A DNA stretch of 64,000 bases from Panulirus ornatus (GCF_036320965.1 NC_092287.1:3595297-3659296), one strand, 5' to 3'. Positions 32,590 to 44,345 are shown, numbered from the stretch's first letter. The notes: generated by a model not told the origin, from the letters alone. Numbers and translations are program-made.

Positions 32590-32725
32590 CTTTTTAAGGA
32601 ATTGACTCATATTAATCGCCAGCGCTTAAGGGGCTGACCTGTGTATAAATCGCAAGCGCTTAAGGGGCTGACCCGTATATGAATCGCCAGCGCTTAAGGT
32701 GATGACCTGTATAAATCGCCAGCGA
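32590..32725. repeat. ~40-bp minisatellite (CGCCAGCGCTTAAGG)
   Basis: Four units of CGCCAGCGCTTAAGGGGCTG plus ACCTGTATAAAT. Confidence 0.85.
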
Positions 32726-32939
32726 TTAATGTAAGGTTCTGGACCTCAGACTGGGCCAATACCTAAGGATTTAGACCGTAAACAAGACCGACTCTCCAAA
32801 ACACATTCTTATAGTTAAGTAAAACTCTTTAGGGTTAAGCATACTTAAGCATTCTAAGAAGTTTTCTGCATACGGCCCCTGGTCTTTAAATTTAAGACTT
32901 TAAGGGTCTAGTCACATAGATATCGCCTCTCGTTAACTT

Positions 32940-33045
32940 TACATGATAATTTTTAATCTCGTGTTGATAGTCTCCCACTGAATATAGAACATTATAAAAG
33001 ATTTTAATCTCGAATAGTCTCCCACTGAATATAGAACATGATGGT
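32940..33045. repeat. ~54-bp direct repeat
   Basis: TTTTAATCTCG ... TAGTCTCCCACTGAATATAG occurs twice. Confidence 0.85.
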
Positions 33046-33529
33046 GGGGTCAGACTCAGGTGTGTATAGCCAGCCCTAACAACACACGGTAGTTCACTCC
33101 TACCTGTACAGTAAAATAGCCAGAGATCAGTGTGATTTGACCTTTTTTCAACTTATCGGTCGACAGTTAGGTGTAATAGGGTAGTTCTGTGATCATAGAA
33201 CATTCGAACCCCAGGATGAACGCCGGCGTCCTTCGTGAGGCCGGGGACCCCCCCCCCCCCCCTCCCGCAGAATGTAAACAAACCATCGCACATGCGTACA
33301 CACTGGACCCCTGCCTGGTGGTTGCGCATGCGCACTGATCCCACTTTTTTTTTTTAAAGCCCACGTTTGCCCATTGACTGACACCCTCCTCCCCCTGGTA
33401 AACCAACCCCCCCCCCCCACGCGCATGCGCACCAAACAGGCGAGTGTTGAGTGCTCGTCCACGCCTGGCTGTCAGGTCAATGGCCCTCACTGTTATCGTG
33501 GTGAGGTCACTCGGGCCAAGGGGGGTACA

Positions 33530-33785
33530 CTGGAGTGTACGTGGGGGTACAAGAGGGGAGAGTGTACGTTGGGTATAGGGGGGAGTGTACGGGGGGTACA
33601 AGAGGGGAGAGTGTACGTGGGGGTACAAGAGGGGAGAGTGTACGTGGGGGTACAGGGGAGAGTGTACGTGGGGTACAGGGGAGAGTATACGGGGGTACAG
33701 GAGAGAGTGTACGTGGAGTACAGGGGAAACTATACGTGGGGTTACATGGGACTGTACATGGGGTTTACGGTGGACTGTACGGACG
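33530..33785. repeat. GAGAGTGTACGTGGGG minisatellite
   Basis: About nine units of variable length (22-28 bp), each with GTGTACGTGGGGGTACA. Confidence 0.9.
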
Positions 33786-33786
33786 T

Positions 33787-33791
<5 letters not shown>

Positions 33792-33871
<80 letters not shown>
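33792..33871. repeat. (CT)n microsatellite
   Basis: About 39 CT units. Confidence 0.95.
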
Positions 33872-33875
<4 letters not shown>

Positions 33876-34096
33876 CCGTTACGTCTGTCAAATGTCTCTT
33901 CCCCACCCCCCCCCTTTACCCCCACCCACCCCCCCTTTACCCCCCCCCTCCCATATCTCTCTCTCGAGCCGCTCTTATCTCCGTCATCCGCCTCCGGCCC
34001 CGACCCACGCGGGGCGCCGGATGTGACGTCACCACCCCCCCTTCTGGCTTTTTGAATGGTAACGGATTTAACCGTCGAATATGGATCCGTCATGAC

Positions 34097-34361
34097 CGCT
34101 GGGCTGTGATTGGCTCTGGTTCCTGCTCTCGCGGGGCTGTGATTGGCTCTGGTTCCTGCTCTCGCGGGGCTGTGATTGGCTCTGGTTACTGCTCTCGCGG
34201 GGCTGTGATTGGCTCTGGTTCCTGCTCTCGCGGGGCTGTGATTGGCTCTGGTTCCTGCTCTCGCGGGGCTGTGATTGGCTCTGGTTCCTGCTCTCGCGGG
34301 GCTGTGATTGGCTCTGGTTCCTGCTCTCGCGGGGCTGTGATTGGCTCTGGTTCCTGCTCCT
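34097..34361. repeat. 33-bp minisatellite carrying eight CCAAT boxes
   Basis: GCTGTGATTGGCTCTGGTTC plus CTGCTCTCGCGGG repeats eight times with an exact 33-bp period. ATTGG occurs at 34109, 34142, 34175, 34208, 34241, 34274, 34307 and 34340. TGATTGGCT is a consensus NF-Y site in reverse. The 11-residue repeat RGAVIGSGSCS is a by-product. Confidence 0.97.
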
Positions 34362-34762
34362 CATCAGGAAGTCCCGATAAGATATCCAGTTTTCTTTTTT
34401 TTTTCTATGCCGTACAACGATAGTTTTACGTTTTCTAAGATAAATGGGATAGAAGAAATAGGTTATAAGGTAATAGGGATGGCTATGACGGGGAAATGGG
34501 TTTGTTCAAGGAAAGGCAATATCTAAGGGGTAAAGTAGGGGATGGGGAAAGGGGGTGAAGAAATGGGAGTTTTTTTTTTGGGGGGGGGAGAGATATTTGA
34601 TATGTGAACTTCCCCTTAGTGAACCCCTTAAAGGGAATCAGGGACCCTTAAGGGATTGATGGAAGGGCTGGCCTCACACTGATCCCCTTTTACGAAAAGA
34701 ATGAACGAACTCACTTTGTCTCAACCCACTGAAGCCAGGTCGTAGCATCCAGCTGAGACTGC

Positions 34763-34766
<4 letters not shown>

Positions 34767-34836
<70 letters not shown>

Positions 34837-34880
34837 TTAGATAGATAGATAGATAGATAGATTAAGTAGATAGATAGATA
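34767..34880. repeat. (TA)n then (GATA)n
   Basis: TA to 34834, then ATAG units to about 34880. Confidence 0.95.
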
Positions 34881-34988
34881 TACCGTTAATAGCTGTCTCG
34901 GAAATCGTGCCTTTCATAGACATATAGATAAACAGGCATGAATCTGTAAATAGATTCCCTCCTTTCTCCCCATGCGTCCCCCCCCCCC

Positions 34989-34992
<4 letters not shown>

Positions 34993-35034
<42 letters not shown>
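34993..35034. repeat. (CT)n microsatellite
   Basis: About 20 CT units after a C12 run. Confidence 0.95.
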
Positions 35035-35036
<2 letters not shown>

Positions 35037-35119
35037 TATCTAAAGGGACCATCAGCTTGAGCCATAACGATAAAAGTTTGTTTAGAGAAAACAACTTTTG
35101 ACGAGGGTTGAAGTGGCGT

Positions 35120-35605
35120 GGCTTGGAGTGGGGGAGGGGAGCGTGGGGTGTGTGTGTGGGTGTGGGAGTGTGTGGGGTGGGGGGGTTATGTGTTAGGGGG
35201 GAGGGGAGCGTGGGGTGTGTGTGTGGGTGTGGGAGTGTGTGTGGGGGGGGGTTATGTGTTAGGGGGGAGGGGAGCGTGGGGTGTGTGTGTGAGTGTGGGA
35301 GTGTGTGGGGTGGGGGGTTATGTGTTAGGGGGGAGGGGAGCGTGGGGTGTGTGTGTGGGTGTGGGAGTGTGTGGGGGTGGGGGGTTATGTGTTAGGGGGG
35401 AGGGGAGCGTGGGGTGTGTGTGTGGGTGTGGGAGTGTGTGGGGTGGGGGGTTATGTGTTAGGGGGGAGGGGAGCGTGGGGTGTGTGTGTGGGTGTGTGTG
35501 TGTGGGGGTGGGGGGTTATGTGTTAGGGGGGAGGGGAGCGTGGGGTGTGTGTGTGAGTGTGTGTGTGTGTGTGTGGGGTGGGGGGTTATATGTTAGGTGT
35601 TACCT
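35120..35605. repeat. ~66-bp G-rich minisatellite
   Basis: Seven units marked by TTATGTGTTAGGGGGGAGGG (35187, 35253, 35319 and so on), with GGAGCGTGGGGTGTGTGTGT following. Strongly G-rich on the + strand. Confidence 0.95.
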
Positions 35606-36360
35606 CAGAGGTGTGCCATGTGAAGACGCCTGGCAGGCAAGCCTTTTGTCTTTGTGGTCGTAGGTATGGTGCACTGTTTGGGGGTGTTACCGGACTCCAC
35701 CTGCTTGAGGTCACAGCGCGGGTTGGGAGGTTGCGCCTCATTATTTCCCATGACCAATTATGGATGTATATGAATTACCTATAGAGGTGGAAACCCATCA
35801 TTGTAGAGGGAAAAAAACAAGAAAATAGAGGAAAATGTCATGTTTATCATCACTACAGTGTAGCCTAACCATCATGGTCATCCACCTGTAGCCAGCCAGG
35901 GCCTGCCTAACTATGGCTCAGTGCACATGAAATCATCGAACGACCTCTTTCTCTTCTGCTGTGACCTTGGTCATCCCAATGATCGTTACGAGTGTTCGCC
36001 ATCCTGACCTGACCTCTACTACCTACACGAATGATGGGTCACATTGAACGAGCCAGCTCGTTTGAACACGAACGTATGACCTGACCTTTACGAGCGAGGT
36101 CAAAGGGGGGCCACGTCATCATACCTCGGGCATGCCTAGCCACTGAGGTCAGGAAGCGTGACAGTTACGCGTCTGTCCCTTCAGCATGACGGTAATCACC
36201 GGCCCCCATTATCTCCCGCGTTCTGATTACAAGATGTCGCTAATTACACGCCAGACGAGGCAACGACAACTGCGCGCGTGTGCGCCTGCGCGCCGGTAGG
36301 CTCAGCGGAACTTGCCTCCCCCCCCGCCAGGCCATCCCACCCTCTCTCTCTAGCCCTTGG
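35606..36360. other. Unique DNA, no gene seen
   Basis: No splice-bounded open frame. Holds a foldback-family core at 36060-36150. Confidence 0.4.
36060..36150. mobile_element. Foldback-family core
   Basis: GTATGACCTGACCTTTACGA, then GCGAGGTCAAAGGGGGGCCA, then CGTCATCATACCTCGGG. GACCT ... AGGTC inverted pair in the centre. Confidence 0.5.
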
Positions 36361-36396
<36 letters not shown>

Positions 36397-36488
36397 GAGA
36401 CAGAGAGAGAGAGAGAGAGAGTAACCCAGTTAGATAAAATCAAAACCCGTCCCGTGTGATTGCAGGGTGTGTGTGTGTGTGTGTGTGG
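36361..36488. repeat. (GA)n and (GT)n microsatellites
   Basis: GA with GACA interruptions to 36421. GT at 36466-36488. Confidence 0.9.
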
Positions 36489-36799
36489 TTTTTTTTTGCA
36501 ACGAATGCACGCGCAAGCGCGTACATATTTTATCTGCAGCAGCCACTCCTGCACCACCACAAGCAGCGACCAATACCGCCATTATCAGTAACCACGAACT
36601 ACCATTCACACTTAACTGCCGTCATGGTAGCCTGCTGATCCTCCTTGATATCCAATCCCCCTACCCCCTCTACCTAGACCATGCGATTCGACAGAAAACG
36701 GATCGTTGGATATTACGAAACGACAACCCCCTCCCCAACCCTACCCCACCCCACGACGGCAGGGAGTCTTCATCTCCACTTCGTTTCCCACGAACGACA

Positions 36800-36800
<1 letters not shown>

Positions 36801-36868
<68 letters not shown>
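36801..36868. repeat. (CT)n microsatellite
   Basis: 33 CT units. Confidence 0.95.
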
Positions 36869-36869
<1 letters not shown>

Positions 36870-36959
36870 CTACCGTTATTTCCTGCTGCTATCTCAGCTC
36901 ATCACCATCTTTACTTCCTTTCGTATATGAAGGAAGTTTTGGCTTTTTAAATAGATTAC

Positions 36960-38240
36960 GGGTTAACATAGCCTCCAGTGGCATGAGACCCCGCCTGTGT
37001 CACACTTGACTATATCTTCCTTTCCGATCTTTTATATCCTTTTATTCATCAGGTATTCTTATCTCTAAGTGATTAACTAATTTGGAAATTTTTGTACGCA
37101 GTAAATTGGGATTGGCGTGCATATTAGGGAAAGCAGGTCTATTTAGCGCATGTATATTATCTGCTTGCATACCATTCTTCCTTTGATGGGTTCATCTACG
37201 TGCGTAAATGAATTTCTTTAAACATAGCATATAAGATATATATCAAGAAATATATATATGTATGGAAAACGAGAGTATGATTTATGATAGTTATCCCTTC
37301 AAGGAAGAAGTTCCGTTTTCTTTATCTTATAGTAAATGAAAGAAAATGTAATTTTTAGGTGGGGTAACTATTACTTGTAGACCATATGCTGGATAGTGTC
37401 GCAGAATGATTGAAATATATTCCATGCTAGGTGTCGTGAATTATTCTTTATATCATTTTCTTGGCTTATATTAGACAACAGTACTTTTGGGCTATTGTCT
37501 CTTAGGATGGAACACAGCCATTGCTTAAAGTTTAATAGTCGAATAAGTTTTCAATTTGGGGTCAGAGGTCAAGGTCGCGAGTTGCCCTTTATGGGGTTAC
37601 AAAGCCACAATTACAAGAAGTATATTTTGTATCCGCTTTTCCTGCATTTTGTGTAATATACGGTTACATTATAGAATCATAAGATTACATATATAGATCA
37701 ATATAAGACAGTTCACCTAGAAAATTACCAGAAGTTGATAATGATTTCATCCTTTGTAGATAAGTAGTTTTTGGCTCTCTAGATGTCATTGGCTGTACTA
37801 TTATCTACTACTATGATTTCCAGCCAATGGGCAAAGAGTATTCACACACTCGGCCAATAAGAGTCGTTACGAGGTTATAAAGAAAGATGGTTATACGAAA
37901 TTACGAAATGATTATGATGGTGATTATCATGTTTGCCCTTGTCTTGTGATTCATTGCATGGTCAAAGGTCAGGCAGTCACACTTGGGGTCGTACGACATT
38001 AATTATTTTCTATTTTCAATATTTTCCGGCTTTTGACTCGTAAACATTGACCAGGGGGTCGTTAGGGGACTGACTGGCCCCATGGGGTTCACCTGGGGTG
38101 GTAAATGGTCCTGAGATCCTGATATGCAAATACCCAAGCACCCCCAGCCGTAAATAGATTATTCTTGCCTCTCGTATGGCAAAAATAGATTAGTTATTCC
38201 TGTGCTATTTTCCGTTTTCTGTATGTTTATTACAATAATT
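36960..38240. other. AT-rich unique DNA, no gene seen
   Basis: The longest stretch almost free of simple repeats. No open frame with splice support. A foldback core lies at 37950. Confidence 0.5.
37950..38060. mobile_element. Foldback-family core (degenerate)
   Basis: TGGTCAAAGGTCAGGCAGTC then GGGGTCGTACGAC. Core and one arm word. Confidence 0.4.
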
Positions 38241-38244
38241 TTCT

Positions 38245-38515
38245 CTGTCCACTTGTGGTTAGGATCAGCTTCTGTGTTTGTGAGTGATTTGGATTGGGGT
38301 AGTTTTCTGTGTTTGGGTGTGATTAGGGTCGTTTTCTGTATCAGTGTGCGATTAGGCTGTTTCTCGTTGTCCAGGTTTGAGAAAGATTAGTTTTCTGTCT
38401 CCATCTGTGGAACTAAGCTCGTTTTCTGTGTCCACGTGTGGTTAAGCTTTTTATATATCAACATGTGATGAGGACCGGGTTCCCGTGTCCAAATGTGATT
38501 AGGACCAATTGTCTG
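38245..38515. repeat. Degenerate ~32-bp repeat (TTTTCTGTGTCCA)
   Basis: About eight diverged units with TTTTCTGTGTCCACGTGTGG and GATTAGG words. Confidence 0.7.
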
Positions 38516-38847
38516 TGGCATTATCTTCTTTTGTCGTAAACCTATATTATATAATCTGAGTGACGTGCTCCTCGTCTATAGTGAATATAAAGGAGTTATT
38601 CCTGAATCTGTATTTTGTTTCCATCCATTTTCTTCAACTATCAGTTGGATGGCTGCCTCCGCGTCGGCTCGCGTGTCACTTAGTCAAAATTTCTGATTGG
38701 AATCTTTCGACCCTGGGTTGAGGATTAAGATGGGCGCTCAGGGGGCGGTGTGTATGACTGGACTGTATTATAGGATTTTGTTAATGGTTGGCGTGCTTCC
38801 TAGAGTTGCTTTCAGTTGTATATTATTTGCGTCAAAAACTGTCGACG

Positions 38848-38885
<38 letters not shown>
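38848..38885. repeat. (GT)n microsatellite
   Basis: About 19 GT units. Confidence 0.95.
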
Positions 38886-38886
<1 letters not shown>

Positions 38887-39068
38887 TTCATTGAGGCGTG
38901 ACCTCTCTGGTAGGGGAAAGAAAGGGTTAGTAAATATTTATTTGGGTAAGAGAGGGCAAGAAGAAATAGTTCAGAGGGGATAAATGAAAGAAGAGGTGCA
39001 TGGAAATTAGTTAAAAAGGAATATGTCGGAAGCATTATTTTGGTGGTGTAATGATAAATATTGGTTAT

Positions 39069-39071
39069 GAA

Positions 39072-39123
<52 letters not shown>
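39069..39123. repeat. (ATT)n at a LINE 3' end
   Basis: About 18 ATT units taking the place of the poly(A)/(TA)n tail beside the next element. Confidence 0.95.
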
Positions 39124-39124
<1 letters not shown>

Positions 39125-39445
39125 TATAATGTTTGTTATTTCCCGCGTTAGCGAGATAGCGCCGGGAACAGACGAAGAAATGGTGTCATTCGCTTACATT
39201 CTCTCTATAAGTGTCATGTATAATGCATCGAAACCAGACCACATCGTTCCACTTCGTTCTATCCCTTGCACGCCTCGTACCCTCTTGCATGTTCAGGACC
39301 CGCACACTCAAAAAAGATCTTTAATTCCATCCTTCCACTTCCTTCTTGGTGTTCCCATTTTCCACATTCCCTCCACTTCCGAAGTGTCAGCTCTCTTATT
39401 CATCCCCTCCTCACATTTTCTTTATATCCGAACTATTGTTAGAGA
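39124..39445 (-). mobile_element. 5'-truncated, diverged LINE 3' end
   Basis: From ATTTCCCGCGTTAGCGAGAT through CCTCTTGCATGTTCAGG and TCCATCCTTCCACTTCC it aligns along the 3' UTR and last codons of the LINE at 26355-26800. It is clearly more diverged, so an older copy. Confidence 0.8.
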
Positions 39446-40007
39446 AAATGTACAGATTTAAGTTGGAACCACAAGGTTTCTTTGGTCAACTTCTTCGCCG
39501 GTCACGGAGCTTCCTGATAGCTCGGTACTTTTAATCCGTGACCCCTGACAGTACTCCAGCAGTGGGGGCACCCGTCCCTGACCTGTAAGTGGAACTGGGA
39601 GGCGGCTGCTCCTACCCCTGCCTCATTTTCTCACACTCGTCTTGACCTGTGAAGACCTGGGCAGCCGAGCGTTGATGCCAACTCGTGTGTTTATTTATTC
39701 TTTTTTTTTCTAAATATATCGTCTAAATTATCGTTGATCAATCCGTGAAATTTATGGATATGATGACCTTGGTGTGGTGATGATGATTCCAATTCATCGC
39801 GTCGGGAAATGTTGTCGTGAAGGATGGGAAATGATGATGATAATCGTGAAATGGATAGGTTTCCTTGCGGCCCTCTGGCGGCGGTCGGGGGAGGCAGTGT
39901 GGGCAGAGGGAGTCGGCTGCCCGTGTGGGACCCGTAAACAATTAAGTATCGACCTTCCCCTGTGACGCCGAACCTGGACCGCCTCTGTGTCCCGCCTGGT
40001 GTCTCAG

Positions 40008-40131
40008 GCCTCTCCCTCCGGAGTCCCCGGGAACGTCTGGAAGCATCATCGTGCCCTCTGGAGGAAGGTCGGGAGGCTTCGGCGCTTCGTGGATGCCCTG
40101 GAAAGCATGGGTTGGAGGACTCAACGTGGAG
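40008..40131 (+). CDS. Candidate internal coding exon D
   Basis: Good acceptor (GCCTCTGTGTCCCGCCTGGTGTCTCAG| ends at 40007) and a strong donor (GTGGAG|GTAAGG). 124 bp, GC-rich, and open in all three + frames. The frame that continues exon B begins Gly then LSLRSPRERLEASSCPLEEG and REASALRGCPGKHGLEDSTW, leaving two bases over. The phase-0 frame (ASPSGVPGNVWKHHRALWRK, VGRLRRFVDALESMGWRTQRG) has the better third-position G+C and is an equally fair reading. Splice signals are good; frame, gene and product are undecided. Confidence 0.38.
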
Positions 40132-40553
40132 GTAAGGTGTTCCCCCGAGATTAGAGAAGGAGGAGGAGGCGTGGTGATGGTGGAGGTGTTGGCTTGGCTT
40201 CTGGTGTTGCTCCCTCAGGGGGAGACGAAGCACACACACACCCTCCCTTCCTCCCTCCCTCCCTCCCTCTGGCTAGGTCGTGAGCCCACGTCGTGTCGGG
40301 GTTATACGGGGGGCGATTATAATGGACGTGTACACCGCTCGTGTAGTCACGTACTACCTCGACGGAGTGTGCACACTGGAAGGAGGTTCTCGCGTACGTG
40401 GAGTCAAGGCATTCCCATGCCGGAAACGCTCATGCATTCCTGTACGGGTGCACACACGCTGGAAACATTTCACGTACACACGCGCGAACACACACCAGAC
40501 GTGTGTACATCCATGACACAAGGAGCGAACGACGTACATACAGCAGTAATTCA

Positions 40554-40556
<3 letters not shown>

Positions 40557-40611
<55 letters not shown>
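40557..40611. repeat. (AC)n microsatellite
   Basis: About 27 AC units. Confidence 0.95.
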
Positions 40612-40613
<2 letters not shown>

Positions 40614-41119
40614 CTGGATGGGATACAGCAATACTTTTCCTACAGGTGGACGTGTCATGTACCACGATCCGGCAGGTTACAGTCTGTCTCGCCGTCATAT
40701 TACCCCATCCTCATTTCCGAGATCACCTGACTCATCTCTCCGTGATTTAAGCCTTTCCTCTCTCCCTCCTCCTCCTCCTCCTTGATCAAGCTGGCTCCTC
40801 CACCCTCCCTGGGCACGTATAAAGTGGATTCTTGCCGTCCTCCTCCTTTGATAATTCCTCCCCCTACCATCACATACGCCCAAATGGACCCCTCTCGTCT
40901 TACCGGATCACCTCGTTAGGGTCTGGCCTCTCATCAGGATAGTCGTTCGCTGTAATACCCCCTTTTGAATGATGCACAGATGTCGTCTATAGACATTTAT
41001 CGAAGGAAAGAATGGAAAGAGATTTCGATGCTGTGTGGCGGAGTATATGGGTAGAGCTGTTTCCTAGCTTTGCCTCCTTTTCAGTTGGGTCGCAAAAGGG
41101 CAGTGTATAGTGGGAGGTT

Positions 41120-41122
<3 letters not shown>

Positions 41123-41193
<71 letters not shown>
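41123..41193. repeat. (GA)n microsatellite
   Basis: 35 GA units. Confidence 0.95.
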
Positions 41194-41196
<3 letters not shown>

Positions 41197-41199
41197 TGT

Positions 41200-41817
41200 C
41201 ATTTCCCCATGCAGGAGTTCAGAATGGGGGGCAGCAGCGGGCTCCCTCTACACATACATGAAAAAAGTCTGGCCAGGAGTTAAAAATCTCGTCTTTTGTA
41301 TAATTTCAGACAACCAGGGTCCTGTTTTACTACCCCCCCCCTCCCCCATATTACCTGCTCCTGCCTTAAAACCAAAGGAATATGTAAATGTCATTGAGAA
41401 GTTATGAAATAAGCGTTTGATTCTCGGTTTCCGTGATGAAGCGACAGTGGCGCTAAATCATGGGTTTGTTTGTGGACGTGGCGGGTTGATGGGGGACGGC
41501 CCCCGGTGTGACGCGATACGCTGTGACGCCGCACGTGTGAGCCACCTGGAGCTAGTGGTCCGTAACGCAGTTTTACACGCACGTCACTAACTCTCGGCTA
41601 CCGTCAGGTTAGCGTACCTCCCTACCTACCTTGTTTTAATCTCGTAGGGGTCATTCGTACCCACTCCTAGTTCGTGCTTAGTACATGTTCATAACCCTAG
41701 TACATGTTCATCCTAGTATTATTCGTACCCCTTACTAGTTCATCCTAGTACATGTTCATAACCCTAGTATTATCTGCTGTTACCTGGCCTATCTTTCACA
41801 TTTGACTAAAATAAAGA
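41200..41817. other. Unique DNA with a short CATCCTAGTACATGTTCAT repeat
   Basis: ACATGTTCATAACCCTAGTA and related words repeat at 41680-41770. No gene seen. Confidence 0.5.
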
Positions 41818-42150
41818 ATAGGTTAGAATAAGTTAGGACCCGTTAGATTGATTACGGATATAACTTGTATAAACTTGTTAGGTTTAATAGAGTTATACTA
41901 GGTTAGGTTAGGTTTTAAGTTGGTTTAGTTATGCTAAGGTGATAAAGTGAAAATTAGGTTACGATAAACTTGGTTACAGTAAGAATAGGTGTGTTAAGCA
42001 TGATTAAATCCAAATAAGTTAGGCCAGGGTAGGATTAGGTAAGGTTAGGTTAAATTTGAAGAGGTTAGGGTAGTGTTGGGTAATGAAAAGTTTGGTGTGG
42101 GTAAAGTGTAGGTTTATCTTAGGTTTGTTAAACGGTAGCTAGGTTGGTAG
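41818..42150. repeat. Degenerate TTAGG/AGGTTA-rich tract
   Basis: More than ten AGGTTA or GTTAGG words, including ACTAGGTTAGGTTAGGTTTT at about 41911. TTAGG is the usual arthropod telomere repeat. Confidence 0.55.
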
Positions 42151-42332
42151 TGTTCACCAGTAAATAGTAAGCCTACCTTTACATAGTCCACACCTCAGTT
42201 AAGCATCTCCTTTTCTTCCCATGAACAAAAATATAAGATGTAATTGTGGGGTTTGATGGTACGGTGCAGCAACACAAAACATTGTCATCGAACTGAAATA
42301 TATTATACGATATATCATTTCCATACCGTCAA

Positions 42333-42382
<50 letters not shown>
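42333..42382. repeat. (GT)n microsatellite
   Basis: 25 GT units. Confidence 0.95.
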
Positions 42383-42384
<2 letters not shown>

Positions 42385-42654
42385 TGGGTTTAAATGGGTG
42401 TGCAGGTGGCAGGCTAAGGTATGCATAAGAAAAAAAAAGGGAGGTGGGTGGGAGAGGAGGGAGGGATATATGAACGCGGCGAGAAATTGTGTGTTGGCAC
42501 ATATTTGTTCAGTCCTGAAATGTGTGTGTGTGTGTTGTGAGTTTTCCCGAGGCAGGTTGTGTGTAGTGGTGAACTGCTTGGTGTCGAACTGTGATGGCAG
42601 ATTTCCCCAGTGGTGAATTGCTGTTAGAATAAGATAAAGGTAGCGATCTGTTTA

Positions 42655-42925
42655 ATAGCTAGTTTTTGTCATGGTGAATTTGTTCCATGGCTAGTTATGT
42701 AGTGGTGAATTGTTTTTGTGACTAGTTATGTAGTTGTGATTTGGTTTTTGTGGCTAGTTATGCACTGGTGAATTATTTGGTGGCCAGTTATGTAGTGGTC
42801 AATTATTTGGTGGCCAGAAGTGTAGTGGTGAATATTTTGGTAGCCAGGTATGTAGTGGTGAATTATTTGGAGGCCAGTTGTGTAGTGGTGAATATTTTGG
42901 TAGCCAGATGTCTAATGATGAATTT
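42655..42925. repeat. ~31-bp minisatellite (TATGTAGTGGTGAAT)
   Basis: About eight units of GGTGGCCAGTTATGTAGTGG plus TGAATTATTT, more diverged to the left. Confidence 0.9.
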
Positions 42926-42946
42926 ACCGTTACATCTTGCGGTGCA

Positions 42947-42971
42947 AACACACACACACACACACACACAA
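42947..42971. repeat. (AC)n microsatellite
   Basis: Short AC run. Confidence 0.9.
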
Positions 42972-43850
42972 GACATCGAGAACACTTACTTTAATTGATT
43001 GTCTCACATTCCCCTTGGATTATTTATGACTGATGATTTCTGTTGATGATGCACTTGTGACATTTACGCGTGTCGTTCGTCGGTAATTTTCGAACGTGTG
43101 TGTCACTCCGTTTCGTGTATCGGTCGTACATTTTCTCTCGCGATGGTGGTTTAACATCGTTGTCTGTAGCGTAGTGAAAATGTGTGATGGTGTTTTTGAA
43201 TTAGGTGCTTTAAGTTTATTTTTCCGGGCTTGTTAGAAGACGCTCATTACAGCCGTCATCTTGGTGGCTTCAGAACCATCAGATGAACAGTTGCAATGAT
43301 ACGAACTGGAATAGTTTGCCTGCATTGTTGTTGGACTATTATCATATAGGTTCTTGCTACGTCGATTTTGTCATTTAGATCCGTGATTAACTAAGCAGAT
43401 TTCTAAGCTCATAAATTCTTAATGCCTAATGGATAATATGCGTCTTGATAAAGTCCACGAGTTATTATTATAGTCTCGTTCCAGTTGGATGTTTATTCAG
43501 ACAATTATGAGCGAGTTGCCGTAAGTAAATAACCTTCACCTAACCTCCAGGTCTCGTATATGGAAACCCCGACAGTTTCTTTGGAGGGGTCGGGAGAGGA
43601 ATGTGCAAGTTGCTCCGACGTTAATATATTAGTTGATAAATGCCTCCGTGGCTGATAGGAGCGTGAAGGCCCGCTCGAACCGCTAGGCGGGTGGGGGAGT
43701 GGCCATAATTGCCTCCTCCTCCTCCTTTTTTTTTCTTTGTCTTTCCACCACCGCCACGACAACCTCCACCATGCAGGTATGCAGTACCGCTGGCCGCGGG
43801 GAGAGTGCCTTACCCATGTCCTTTGCTTCACGTACAGGGAGAGACGGAGG

Positions 43851-43857
<7 letters not shown>
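42972..43857. other. Unique DNA, no supported gene
   Basis: A minus-strand open frame of 108 codons at 43505-43831 has no splice, domain or composition support. Confidence 0.4.

Positions 43858-43888
<31 letters not shown>
43858..43888. repeat. (GA)n microsatellite
   Basis: 15 GA units. Confidence 0.9.
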
Positions 43889-43890
<2 letters not shown>

Positions 43891-43994
43891 CTGTTAAGTA
43901 TCCTTGTTGCTACTTCCCTCCTTTCCTCGGGACAAGAACTGCGTTGGCGGACTTTTGGCTATCTGTAATCAACCAGGTTTTTGTGGAAATTATC

Positions 43995-44345
43995 GTGACC
44001 CCTTTTGGCACGATGATACGACCCTTGGGCTCGATGGTACGACCCTTGGGCACGATGGTACGACCCTTGGGCACGACGGTGCGATCGTTGGACATGATGG
44101 TGGTACGCCTCTTTGGGCCATGTTACGACCCCTGGGAGTGGTGGTACGACCCTTGGGCACGTCGGTACGACCATTGAGGAGGATGGTGCCGTTCTTGCTC
44201 ACGACGGTAGCGATCGTAGGGCGTGGCGGTACGATTCCCAGTGTTTTGATGGGCCTGGACTTTACATAAAGACCTGGCGGCCTTGAAATAAAGGTCAGGT
44301 CAAAGGGCTTTACTGTCATATCCAAGGGGCGTACCGTCGTGCCGC
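43995..44345. mobile_element. Foldback-family copy, expanded left arm plus core
   Basis: About ten left-arm units (GGTACGACCCTTGGGCACGA) at ~21 bp. The core is GGGCCTGGACTTTACATAAA, GACCTGG, then AAAGGTCAGGTCAAAGGGC. One inverted right-arm unit AAGGGGCGTACCGTCGTGCC follows. Complete left arm - core - right arm order. Confidence 0.8.

Noticed and set aside
33374..34423. 349-codon + strand open frame (and 308-codon - strand frame)
   Set aside because: Composed of the GTGTACGTGGGG minisatellite, a CT microsatellite and the 33-bp CCAAT minisatellite; no domain or splice support.
35118..35663. 181-codon Gly/Cys/Val-rich open frame
   Set aside because: Product of the 66-bp G-rich minisatellite.
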